This document shows, one piece after another, positions 6,554 to 13,103 of a stretch of 13,157 nt of DNA. Position 1 is the stretch's first letter, and every line of letters begins with the position of its first letter. The stretch is taken from the NCBI GenBank assembly GCA_902783675.1, contig CACZRW010000103.1:1-13157 (forward strand). Direction: 5' to 3'. Both the position numbers and the translations under genes were made by a program. The notes below the pieces were generated by a model. It had not been told where the DNA came from and did not search any database. It was given only the letters and a program-made list of their open reading frames with translations. This stretch comes from an uncultured Pseudomonadota bacterium. Its GTDB lineage: Bacteria; Pseudomonadota; Alphaproteobacteria; CACZRW01.

Positions 6554-7876
6554 CTATAAAGAGCCGTTCCAAACAGGCGGGTTGTCCAACACATTCTTAT
6601 AAATGCACTTGTCGCGAAGCGGCCCCGCAAAAGAGCTGTAGCGGCTGATACATTCGGCTATAGTGCAGTTCGAAAGAGAGCAGTTGTATTTTATTGTCGC
6701 TGCCAGCATCGTGTCGATGAAGTTGCCTTGATAGAAAATTATGCCTTGCGCCGCGCCCCAGCGCAAAGCGTTTTCGCTGTCGCACCTTGCAAGTATGGTG
6801 TGGATGCTGTTCTTTGCTTCCGTAAAGCGCTTGACCGAGGCGGTAGCGGCAGGCTCGTTAAGCTTTTCGGTCCAGAAAATCTTTATCAAATCAGGAGCAA
6901 GAAGGTTTATATCCAAAAAGTCCAAAGTGTCTGCCGTCAGGGCGTCCAGCAAAATCTTATGCCCGCTGCGGTGCAGCATTTGCTTCATCTCGGCGTAAAG
7001 TTCGGGATTGTGGAAAACATCCAAAGGTTGGACTTCGGCAATAATCGTTATGCCTTTGCTCTTCATGCTGAAGTTGAAAATATCAAAGTCTTTTGAGGCA
7101 AGCGTGGAAAGGTTAAGATTGACGCTTATGCGGGCGGGGCTTACCGGATTGTGCGAGTTCTGTATCGCGTCAAGCAGTTTTATATCCAAAGTCTCGGTAA
7201 GCGCTCTGAACAGCCACTTGTCTGCCAAAAGGTTGATGTTCGGCATCATCTTTTTACCAAGCGCCACGCTCGAGGTGAAAAATTCGTGAAAGACTACGCC
7301 CGTGTGGTGGCCGTCTATGACCGCTATGACGGGCTGGCGCTTAATCGCGTCACTTACCGCTATCATATTCACAACATCAATTACGGCGTAAAGGTTGTCA
7401 GAGGAAAGCGGCACAACGGCCTCGGCGTCGGTTCTTTTCGCATCAATAAGCCGACCTTCCGCGTTTTCTCTGCCGGTGATTACCGAGCAAATGCGGGCTA
7501 TTTCCTTTTTAAAGGTGTCCATCTCGGTCGTCAGATAATACACATTGATAAAAGGTGCATTCGCCTCGGGCTTGACGGCAGGATCGTTCGGGAAAAGCGC
7601 GCGGATTTTGGTAAGGGCTTTTGCCATGCCCTCGGTCTGGGATTGCTGGATTAAAAGGACTATCGCTTCACCGTTAAAGCGGAAAATATACGAGACACCC
7701 TCTTTGTCCGCCTGTTCCAAAATCTTTATCAGAAGGGATATTTTATCTTCCGAGCGGTTTATGGGCTCAAGCCTTGCAATCATTACCGTATAGGCAACAT
7801 AGCTGGTCGGGGATTTGCTTATCCTTTCCAGCGTGTCGGTGATTTCGTCCGTCGGTCTTTCTTCCGAGTCAGTCAT
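6554..7876 (-). CDS. Degenerate EAL-domain protein with C-terminal cysteine cluster, 440 aa
   Basis: It is the first gene of a two-gene unit with the paralogue at 5210. An N-terminal module (about 20-130) contains FRFNGEAIVLL (about 65-75), which aligns with LLNKDIVILF of the neighbour and could be a decayed GGDEF-like or other regulatory fold. The EAL-like region runs from about 180 to 390: RQPVIAV, FHEFF (about 196-200) in place of the EAL motif, SVNLNLS (about 251-257), a Glu in IIAEV (about 281), DLIKIFW (about 329-335) and FYQGNFI (about 381-387). The DDFG and EGVE motifs are degraded, so catalysis is unlikely. Unlike its neighbour it ends in about 50 residues with Cys399, Cys404, Cys409 and Cys424, which might bind a metal or form a redox switch. 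Start choice: the ATG at 7876 has GAAGG and AGAGG sites just upstream, both inside a predicted hairpin. Confidence 0.8.
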   Translation of the reverse strand: MTDSEERPTDEITDTLERISKSPTSYVAYTVMIARLEPINRSEDKISLLIKILEQADKEGVSYIFRFNGEAIVLLIQQSQTEGMAKALTKIRALFPNDPAVKPEANAPFINVYYLTTEMDTFKKEIARICSVITGRENAEGRLIDAKRTDAEAVVPLSSDNLYAVIDVVNMIAVSDAIKRQPVIAVIDGHHTGVVFHEFFTSSVALGKKMMPNINLLADKWLFRALTETLDIKLLDAIQNSHNPVSPARISVNLNLSTLASKDFDIFNFSMKSKGITIIAEVQPLDVFHNPELYAEMKQMLHRSGHKILLDALTADTLDFLDINLLAPDLIKIFWTEKLNEPAATASVKRFTEAKNSIHTILARCDSENALRWGAAQGIIFYQGNFIDTMLAATIKYNCSLSNCTIAECISRYSSFAGPLRDKCIYKNVLDNPPVWNGSL

Positions 7877-7926
7877 AACCTTCGCCTCTTGTAGCCTTTA
7901 TCCCGTTAGGCTAGGCGGAAAAGGTT
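7877..7926 (-). promoter_or_regulatory. Hairpin masking the ribosome binding site of the EAL-like operon
   Basis: Directly upstream of the start codon, AACCTT (7877-7882), CGCC (7883-7886) and TAGCC (7892-7896) face GGCTA (7909-7913), GGCG (7914-7917) and AAGGTT (7921-7926), with one 5-base and one 3-base bulge and a 12-base loop. In the mRNA the AGAGG/GAAGG ribosome binding region lies in the arm next to the ATG and would be paired. This suggests translational control, either by structure melting or by a binding factor. The fold was found by eye only. Confidence 0.4.
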
Positions 7927-7967
7927 AAAAATAGGTGAAAAGGGAAGGGGGGCATTGCCCTCTTCCC
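7927..7967 (-). terminator. Intrinsic terminator of the ffh-rpsP-rimM-trmD-rplS operon
   Basis: On the minus strand GGGAAG and GGGC pair with GCCC and CTTCCC (7967-7962 with 7947-7942; 7960-7957 with 7953-7950) around an AAT loop with a small asymmetric bulge. TTTT and, ten bases later, TTTTT follow. It lies 38 bases past the rplS stop and just before the leader of the EAL-like operon, separating the two units. Confidence 0.75.
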
Positions 7968-7984
7968 GTTCACGGTTTACGGTG

Positions 7985-8007
7985 TAAGGGTTAACCTTTA
8001 ACCCTTA
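7985..8007 (-). repeat. Perfect 10-bp inverted repeat at the rplS stop codon
   Basis: TAAGGGTTAA (7985-7994) and TTAACCCTTA (7998-8007) form a perfect palindromic hairpin with a three-base loop. In the mRNA its 5' arm begins with the rplS stop codon. No T-run follows directly, so it is not itself a typical terminator. It may protect the 3' end or cooperate with the terminator about 20 bases further on. Confidence 0.7.
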
Positions 8008-8415
8008 TTCGGCTTTTTCGGCTTCGGCTTTGGCTTTAGCCTTCTCGCTTGCGGACTTCAAAAGGTTTTCCGTAATGCGAGCCGCCTTGCCGCGCAAGTT
8101 GCGAAGGAAATAGAGTTTTGCTCTGCGAACTTTACCGCGGCGGACCATTTCAATCTTTGCCACATTGGGAGAGTAAAGCGGGAAAATCCTTTCCACACCC
8201 TCGCCAAAGGATATTTTGCGAACCGTAAAGGTCGAGTTAAGTCCGTCGTTCTTGCGAGCAATGCAAACGCCTTCATATACCTGAAGCCTTTCGCGTCCGC
8301 CTTCGCCTTCGATTACTTTGCAGTGAACCTTTACCGTATCGCCGGGGATAAAGTCGGGAATGTTCTTATTCAAAGAATCCAACTGTTCTTTTTCCAATGT
8401 CTTAATGAGATTCAT
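8005..8415 (-). CDS. rplS: 50S ribosomal protein L19
   Basis: L19 sits at the interface of the 50S and 30S subunits. The family core is plain: IPDFIPGDTVKVHCKVIEG near residues 20-38, then FTVRKISFGEGVERIFPLYSP (about 64-84) and RRGKVRRAKLYFLRNLRGKAARI (about 92-114). The 136-residue length exceeds the usual 115-120 because of a C-terminal Lys/Ala/Glu tail, AKAKAEAEKAE. A similar tail exists in S16 of the same operon and the two share a stretch of identical DNA. AAAGGA lies about seven bases upstream of the ATG. It is the last gene of the operon, 15 bases after trmD. Confidence 0.97.
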   Translation of the reverse strand: MNLIKTLEKEQLDSLNKNIPDFIPGDTVKVHCKVIEGEGGRERLQVYEGVCIARKNDGLNSTFTVRKISFGEGVERIFPLYSPNVAKIEMVRRGKVRRAKLYFLRNLRGKAARITENLLKSASEKAKAKAEAEKAE

Positions 8416-8430
8416 AATTAAATCCTTTCG

Positions 8431-9117
8431 TTAATTGTTAATGTAATGTTGCCATAAATCAGGACGTCTGTCCTTGGTTATTTTTTCTGCCATTGCTTTG
8501 CGCCAAGCAGCAATTTCTTTGTGGTTGCCCGAAAGCAAAACTTCCGGAACTTCCATGCCTTGCCAAGACCTCGGGTGCGTGTATTGCGGATACTCCAAAA
8601 GCCCGTTTTCAAAACTTTCCTCGGTAAGCGAGGCGGGAGAGCCCAAAACATCGGGAAGAAGTCTTACTACTGCGTCCAAAAGGCATATCGCTGCCGGTTC
8701 GCCGCCCGATAAAACAAAATCGCCAATGCTGATTTCTTCAAGTCCATAGCGGGTGATAACCCTTTCGTCTATGCCCTCAAAACGACCGCAAACAAGAGTG
8801 ATTTGGGAAAGACCGGCAAGTTCTTTTACCTTGTCTTGCGTAAGAGGAACACCGCGCGGGCTTAAGTAAATAAGCTTGTCGCTACTATCCTTTACGCTAT
8901 CTAAAGCCGCGCCCAAAACATCGGGCTTCATCACCATTCCCGCGCCGCCGCCAAAAGGTGCGTCGTCCACCGAGCGATAGTTGTCAGTGGCGAAATCCCG
9001 AATGTTTACGGGGTTTATTTGCCACAGGCCCTCGCTTAGTGCTTTGCCCGCTAATGATTGCCCCAGTAAAGAGGGGAACATTTCGGGGAAAATGGTGAGA
9101 ATGTTGGCCTTAAACAT
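8431..9117 (-). CDS. trmD: tRNA (guanine-37-N1)-methyltransferase
   Basis: TrmD methylates N1 of G37 in tRNAs with G at position 36, using S-adenosylmethionine, and so prevents frameshifting. It is a SPOUT-class dimer with a knotted cofactor site. Seen here are PFGGGAGMVMKP (about 54-65), YLSPRGVPLTQ (about 84-94), CGRFEGIDERV (about 110-120), ISIGDFVLSGGE (about 129-140) and LLEYPQYTHP with VLLSGNH (about 173-199). The product is 228 aa, at the short end of the family because its C-terminal domain is compact compared with the 255 aa of E. coli. By my alignment the catalytic Asp169 of E. coli corresponds to Glu167 here (TEESF), while Arg154 is kept as Arg152. I believe Glu is common in alphaproteobacteria but cannot check. 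The gene starts inside the end of rimM (8-base overlap), indicating translational coupling. Confidence 0.97.
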   Translation of the reverse strand: MFKANILTIFPEMFPSLLGQSLAGKALSEGLWQINPVNIRDFATDNYRSVDDAPFGGGAGMVMKPDVLGAALDSVKDSSDKLIYLSPRGVPLTQDKVKELAGLSQITLVCGRFEGIDERVITRYGLEEISIGDFVLSGGEPAAICLLDAVVRLLPDVLGSPASLTEESFENGLLEYPQYTHPRSWQGMEVPEVLLSGNHKEIAAWRKAMAEKITKDRRPDLWQHYINN

Positions 9118-9658
9118 TGTTTTCTTCCATCATACTGCTACGATCTGCCGCTTTAAACCAATCGGTCGAGGCAACTTTTATAAAGCCGCCGTCAACATCG
9201 ACAACAGGCACATCTTTCTTGGTGAACGGTATCATCACGCTTTTGCCGACGGGAGTGGTAATGTCCAGAATATCCCCCGCGCCAAAGTTGAAAACAGATG
9301 ATACGGTGCCAAGATTCCTGTCCTTGTCATCGATGACTTTAAGCCCGATAAGGTCAGTGTGATAAAACTCGTCCTCCTCTTCAATTTTGGGGAGAGCATC
9401 TCTTAAAGCATACAGCTTGGCGCCTTTGAACTTTTCGGCGGTTTCACGGTCGTGAACGCCTTCCATTTCACAAAGCAAAATGTTTTTGTTTAGACTGAGA
9501 TTTTTGAACGAAAAGGTCCGCGTAAGCGTTTCATCATACAGATCACCGTATGAGAAAATATCAGTCGGAGTAATGGTGAAACTACGGACTTTTACAAGCC
9601 CCTTTACACCATGCGGACCGGTAATCATACCTACAAAAACTTTTTCCTTCTTAGTCAT
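9110..9658 (-). CDS. rimM: 16S rRNA processing protein RimM
   Basis: RimM is a 30S assembly factor that binds S19 and helps mature the 3' domain of 16S rRNA. The N-terminal RimM barrel begins VGMITGPHGVKGLVKVRSFT (about 9-28). The C-terminal PRC-barrel starts near YHTDLIGLKVID (about 99-110) and includes GTVSSVFNFGAGDILDI and VMIPFTKKDVPVVDVDGGFI. The 182-residue length is normal. It lies 14 bases after rpsP, with an AAGGAAG site in the gap, and overlaps trmD by 8 bases. The last residues (MMEENNV) extend slightly beyond the family core. Confidence 0.96.
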   Translation of the reverse strand: MTKKEKVFVGMITGPHGVKGLVKVRSFTITPTDIFSYGDLYDETLTRTFSFKNLSLNKNILLCEMEGVHDRETAEKFKGAKLYALRDALPKIEEEDEFYHTDLIGLKVIDDKDRNLGTVSSVFNFGAGDILDITTPVGKSVMIPFTKKDVPVVDVDGGFIKVASTDWFKAADRSSMMEENNV

Positions 9659-9672
9659 AACAAAAGCTTCCT

Positions 9673-10212
9673 TTATTCGGCAGGAGTTTCAGGAGCGGGA
9701 GCTTCCTCTGCAGCTGCTTCGGCGGCAGGTTCTTCTGCGGCGGGAGCAGGTTCATCGGCGGCAGCGGGCTCGGCAGCAGCAGCTTCTTCCGCGGCTTTAG
9801 CGGCAGCGGCTTCTTCGGCTGCCTTTGCTTCGGCTTCCGCTTTAGCGGCGGCTTCCGCTTCGGCTTTGGCTTTTTCGGCTTCGGCTTTGGCTTTCATGCG
9901 CTCAACAGCTTTGGCTTTAGGATTGGGCTTTTTCGTTTGGTTGGCAGGAATTGCCGGCTTTGCCACAACGCCTTTTTCCGAAAGCAAACGAGCAACGCGG
10001 TCGGTAATCTCGGCGCCTTTGCTGATCCATTCCTTGATGCGCTCGGGCACAATCGTCAATCTGCCTTCATGCTCTTTGGGCAAAAGGGGATTGTAGGTGC
10101 CGACCTTTTCAATAAAACGGCCGTCACGAGGAGCGCGTTTATCGGCTACGACAATTTTATAAAACGGGCGCTTTTTAGAGCCACCTCTTGAAAGTCTTAT
10201 ACGTACTGACAT
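9673..10212 (-). CDS. rpsP: 30S ribosomal protein S16 with long Ala/Glu-rich tail
   Basis: S16 is an early 30S assembly protein. The core (about residues 1-92) is typical: VRIRLSRGGSKKRPFYKIVV, then SPRDGRFIEKVG-type sequence (here APRDGRFIEKVGTYNPL) and ERIKEWISKGAEITDRVARLL. From about residue 93 to 179 it carries a low-complexity extension, first Lys/Ala/Glu (KAKAEAEKAKAEAEAAAKAE) and then Ala/Pro/Glu. Long acidic S16 tails occur in many alphaproteobacteria, which supports the placement. The tail is likely disordered or a long helix on the ribosome surface. It starts 33 bases after ffh, with AAAGGAAA upstream. Part of the tail DNA is identical to the end of rplS. Confidence 0.97.
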   Translation of the reverse strand: MSVRIRLSRGGSKKRPFYKIVVADKRAPRDGRFIEKVGTYNPLLPKEHEGRLTIVPERIKEWISKGAEITDRVARLLSEKGVVAKPAIPANQTKKPNPKAKAVERMKAKAEAEKAKAEAEAAAKAEAEAKAAEEAAAAKAAEEAAAAEPAAADEPAPAAEEPAAEAAAEEAPAPETPAE

Positions 10213-10244
10213 ATTTTCTAGTTTCCTTTGTTAAATGTTAATTA

Positions 10245-11645
10245 CTAAAAGCGTTTCCCTAAGAAAGGATTCGCTCCACCTTGTTTCGGCATAAAGGCGT
10301 CAAGTGAAGGGGGCATTCCCCCGCTCATCAGCGCCTTTAAGCCGCCCATTTTTTTCATCCGCTTCATTGCCATTTCAACTTGCTCAAAGCGCTTAAGCAG
10401 CTTGTTCACATCTTGAATGGAAGTGCCCGAGCCGTCCGCTATGCGCTTTTTGCGGGATGCTTTGATGATGTCGGGGTGACGGCGTTCTTTTATGGTCATG
10501 GACAAGATAATGGCTTCTTGTCTTATCACAACGCGGTCATCAATTCCGGCCTCGTCTATTTGCTTTTTCATCTTGGCAATGCCGGGTATCATGCCCAGCA
10601 CGCCCTTTATATCGCCCATTTTCTTGATTTGGCGAATCTGCGAAAGCATGTCTTCAAGGTTGAAAGTGCCTTTCATCATGCGTTCGGCGGTCTTTTGCGC
10701 CTCGTCCTCGTCAATCTTTTCAATGGCGGTTTCAACCAAAGAGACAACATCGCCCATGCCCAAGATTCTGCCCGCTAAGCGGTCGGGGTGGAAGGGCTCA
10801 AAGGCGTCGGGCTTTTCACCCGTGCCAAGGAACTTTAAGGGCTTGCCCGTGATGAACTTTATGGAAAGCGCCGCACCGCCGCGCGAATCGCCGTCAATGC
10901 GGGTAAGTATGCTACCCGTAATGCCGATTTTCTCATCAAACTCTTTGGCGATGTTCACCGCGTCTTGTCCCGTAAGAGCATCAACTACCAGCAAGGACTC
11001 TATGGGCTTGGCGAGGGCTTTTATCGCCGCCGCTTCGGCCATCATGTCCGCATCAATGTGCGTGCGTCCCGCCGTATCAAGCAGCAGAACATCATAGCCG
11101 CCGGTCTTTGCTTCGGTGAGCGCGCGCCTTGTAATCGCTTCGGGCTTTTCGTCCGCGATAACGGGGAGCGTGTCAATGTTAAGAGATGCGCCGAGTTGCG
11201 CCAATTGCTCCTGTGCCGCAGGGCGGTAAATGTCCAAAGACGCCATGAGCACCGACTTGCCTTGCTTTTCTTTAAGCCGCTTGGCAAGTTTGCCCGTGGT
11301 GGTCGTTTTGCCCGAGCCTTGCAGACCGAGCATAAGGATAACCGCGGGAGGCGTTACGGAAAGGTTTAATTCCTCTGCCTCAGAGCCGAGAGTGGCAACC
11401 AGTTCATCGTGGACGATTTTCGTCACAAGTTGGGCGGGAGTGACGGATTTTATAATATCCTCGCCGATAGCCTTTTCTCTGACTTTCGCAATAAAATCTT
11501 TAACGACGGGAAGGGCGACATCGGCTTCCAAAAGAGCAATGCGAATCTGACGCATGGCGTCGTCAACATCGCTTTCGGAAAGAGCGCCTTTGCCCCTTAA
11601 CTTATCAAGAACTTCGTTTAGTTTGTCCGACAGATTGCTAAACAT
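10245..11645 (-). CDS. ffh: Signal recognition particle protein Ffh
   Basis: Ffh binds 4.5S RNA and the signal sequences of nascent membrane proteins, then docks with FtsY at the membrane. Order of parts: N-domain four-helix bundle (1-95), G-domain with P-loop GLQGSGKTTTTGK (107-119), DTAGRTHID (190-198), TRIDGDSRGGA (248-258) and FLGTGEKPD (272-280), then the methionine-rich M-domain (about 325-440) with RIADGSGTSIQDVN (401-414), the RNA-binding region, and a tail ending GGANPFLGKRF. The 466-residue length is normal for the family. It is the first gene of the operon. The ribosome binding site upstream is weak (AAAAGGGC about ten bases from the ATG) in a purine-rich stretch. No 4.5S RNA gene is seen in the window. 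Confidence 0.98.
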   Translation of the reverse strand: MFSNLSDKLNEVLDKLRGKGALSESDVDDAMRQIRIALLEADVALPVVKDFIAKVREKAIGEDIIKSVTPAQLVTKIVHDELVATLGSEAEELNLSVTPPAVILMLGLQGSGKTTTTGKLAKRLKEKQGKSVLMASLDIYRPAAQEQLAQLGASLNIDTLPVIADEKPEAITRRALTEAKTGGYDVLLLDTAGRTHIDADMMAEAAAIKALAKPIESLLVVDALTGQDAVNIAKEFDEKIGITGSILTRIDGDSRGGAALSIKFITGKPLKFLGTGEKPDAFEPFHPDRLAGRILGMGDVVSLVETAIEKIDEDEAQKTAERMMKGTFNLEDMLSQIRQIKKMGDIKGVLGMIPGIAKMKKQIDEAGIDDRVVIRQEAIILSMTIKERRHPDIIKASRKKRIADGSGTSIQDVNKLLKRFEQVEMAMKRMKKMGGLKALMSGGMPPSLDAFMPKQGGANPFLGKRF

Positions 11646-11720
11646 ATTCTTTTGCCCTTTTATCCTTTTACCTTTTTAACCCTTTGTTTCTTTTACAAAA
11701 CAATAAACATACAACAACGG

Positions 11721-11784
11721 CATCAGTGTGCGAACCCTCGCTGGCTGATGTATCTCTTTGACGAGACTCTTTTATAAAGAATCC
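11721..11784 (-). promoter_or_regulatory. Folded 5' leader of the ffh operon
   Basis: Between the candidate promoter and ffh the minus-strand RNA can form two hairpins. CATCAG/CTGATG (11721-11726 with 11745-11750) continues through a symmetric 3x3 internal loop into GCGA/TCGC with an ACCC loop (written on plus). GACTCTT/AAGAATC (11766-11784) has a C-A mismatch on the plus strand that becomes a U-G pair in the minus-strand RNA, fitting an RNA read from the minus strand. The leader would be about 150 bases, long for a constitutive operon. No known ribosomal leader class is recognised. Confidence 0.35.
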
Positions 11785-11801
11785 GTGAAATGTGAGCGCG
11801 T

Positions 11802-11829
11802 TTGTAGCATTTAAGGGTGCTTCAGTCAA
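11802..11829 (-). promoter_or_regulatory. Candidate sigma70-type promoter of the ffh operon
   Basis: On the minus strand TTGACT (11829-11824) matches the -35 consensus at five of six positions. TACAAA (11807-11802) follows after 16-17 bases and is preceded by TGC, an extended -10 element. It is placed between the 185-aa gene and ffh, facing ffh. An inverted repeat TAAGGGT/ACCCTTA with a ten-base loop overlaps the -35 and could be an operator, or just the 3' end of the upstream unit. Confidence 0.45.
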
Positions 11830-11863
11830 CCCTTATTTTAAAAAAGCGGGCAAAAAAGCGTTA

Positions 11864-12421
11864 TTATTCCGCAGGTTGCTCACTTTCGGTCGGCGCAGGC
11901 GTCGATTCCGTGGGCGCGGGCACCTGTTCTTGCGCTTGGGACGGAAGTTCGGCAGAGGCTCCTAATATCGCATTTAGGGCATTTTCCGAGGCGGAGCCGG
12001 GTGCTGCGTCCGCTGCCTCTTCGGCTACCTCAGGGACAGCGGGAAGCTCGGACGGCATTGCCGGAGCCGCCTCTTCGAGGTTTGGCTTTGTAACTTCATC
12101 GGCAGGGGCAACGGGAGCAGGTGCGGGAGCTTCAAACTCGGGCGCAGGTGCTTCCGGTGCAGGTGCCTCGGGAGCTTCGGGGGCGGGAGCAGGGGCCGCG
12201 GTCGGGATTACCGCCTCGACATTTTCTTTTATGGTGTTAAAGGTGTTTAAAAGCCTTGAAGTGATACCGCCTTCGGCTTTCGGTTCTGCCTCAAAAGAAG
12301 GGGCAGGTGCCGTTTCGGGGGCTTTATCTTCTTCGGAAAGAAGCAGAGCTTTTACTTCGTCAATTTCGGATTTGATGTTTTCAAGAATCTTGGTGGCTTG
12401 GTCGAGGTTAAGGTTGGTCAT
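11864..12421 (-). CDS. Hypothetical Pro/Ala/Glu-rich protein, 185 aa
   Basis: I do not recognise this protein. Residues 1-33 look like a short amphipathic helix or coiled coil (LDQATKILENIKSEIDEVKALLL). Residues 50-75 (GITSRLLNTFNTIKENVEAVI) form another helical patch, and most of the rest is low-complexity Ala/Pro/Glu (APAPEAPEAPAPEAPAPEF). There is no signal peptide or membrane helix. The ribosome binding site AGGAG stands seven bases before the ATG, a strong support for expression. It lies 68 bases downstream of mscL on the same strand with no terminator visible between, so the two may be co-transcribed. The strand assignment is supported by the ribosome binding site and by the non-repetitive N-terminus; the opposite frame is only a Gly/Ala/Ser shadow. 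Confidence 0.7.
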   Translation of the reverse strand: MTNLNLDQATKILENIKSEIDEVKALLLSEEDKAPETAPAPSFEAEPKAEGGITSRLLNTFNTIKENVEAVIPTAAPAPAPEAPEAPAPEAPAPEFEAPAPAPVAPADEVTKPNLEEAAPAMPSELPAVPEVAEEAADAAPGSASENALNAILGASAELPSQAQEQVPAPTESTPAPTESEQPAE

Positions 12422-12489
12422 GGCTTTTCTCCTTTTAAAAAAGTGGTGTCACTTTCTTAACAGGTATTTATTAAAACTTTATAAACCGA

Positions 12490-13080
12490 CTATTTTATTT
12501 TAAACGGCAGTTTGCGAAGCGTTTTGCCCAAGGTCTTGGTTAAGTTTTTGGGTAGGATTTGCGCATCGTCCTCGGGCTTTGCCGCGGGCTTCTTGCGAGA
12601 GGGCGCAAGCTTTTTTATTGCCGAAGTGCAGTTAGGGCATTTGGTCGCGTTTACCGATATGGTAGAGCAGCAGTAAGGGCAGGGGCGAGTCTTCGGGGCT
12701 TCGTCCTCTTTGCTTTTGTCCATGGCGGCTTGAACCTTGTTTACCGCTTTGATAAGGATAAAAACCGCAAAGGCCACGATTATGAAGCTTATCATCACAT
12801 TTATGAAAACGCCGATGTTGATGGTGACCGCGCCGGCTTTCTGGGCGGCGTCCAAAGTGGCGTAAGGCGGATTTGCCAAAGTGCCGTCTTTTAGTACCCA
12901 AAACATGTTCGCAAAGTCAACTTTGCCCAGCAAAAGTCCCAAAGGCGGCATGATTACATCTTTAACCAGCGAATCGACTATCTTGCCAAAGGCGGCGCCG
13001 ATGATGATACCGACTGCCATGTCTATGACATTGCCGCGCATGGCAAACTTTTTGAACTCGTTTAGAAAGTTTTTCAGCAT
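12490..13080 (-). CDS. mscL: Large-conductance mechanosensitive channel with C-terminal zinc-ribbon-like extension
   Basis: MscL is a pentameric inner-membrane channel that opens at high membrane tension and releases solutes during hypo-osmotic shock. The N-terminus is classic: KFAMRGNVIDMAVGIIIGAAFGK (about 11-33, first membrane helix), then VKDVIMPPLGLLLG (39-52), a periplasmic loop, and the second helix around ISFIIVAFAVFILIKAVNK (97-115). E. coli MscL has 136 residues, this has 196. The extra part includes Cys134, Cys137, Cys148 and Cys151 in CPYC-x10-CPNC, a zinc-ribbon-like pattern, followed by a basic Lys/Pro tail. I recall such CxxC pairs in some other MscL proteins but cannot verify how widespread they are. 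The usual C-terminal helical bundle seems replaced. AAGGAG lies eight bases upstream of the ATG. Confidence 0.95.
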   Translation of the reverse strand: MLKNFLNEFKKFAMRGNVIDMAVGIIIGAAFGKIVDSLVKDVIMPPLGLLLGKVDFANMFWVLKDGTLANPPYATLDAAQKAGAVTINIGVFINVMISFIIVAFAVFILIKAVNKVQAAMDKSKEDEAPKTRPCPYCCSTISVNATKCPNCTSAIKKLAPSRKKPAAKPEDDAQILPKNLTKTLGKTLRKLPFKIK

Positions 13081-13103
13081 TTTTACAGCTCCTTTTATGT
13101 ATG

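Noticed and set aside
9611..10096. Ala/Ser-rich plus-strand open frame opposite rpsP
   Set aside because: It is the complement of the Ala/Glu-rich S16 tail; the minus-strand product is an unmistakable ribosomal protein.
11841..11862. Direct repeat of AAAAAAGCG after the 185-aa gene as a terminator
   Set aside because: It is a direct, not inverted, repeat, and no stable stem with a following T-run forms on the minus strand.
11817..12503. Gly/Ala/Ser-rich plus-strand open frame of 228 codons
   Set aside because: It is a shadow of the Pro/Ala/Glu-rich minus-strand gene, which has a proper AGGAG site and a non-repetitive N-terminus.
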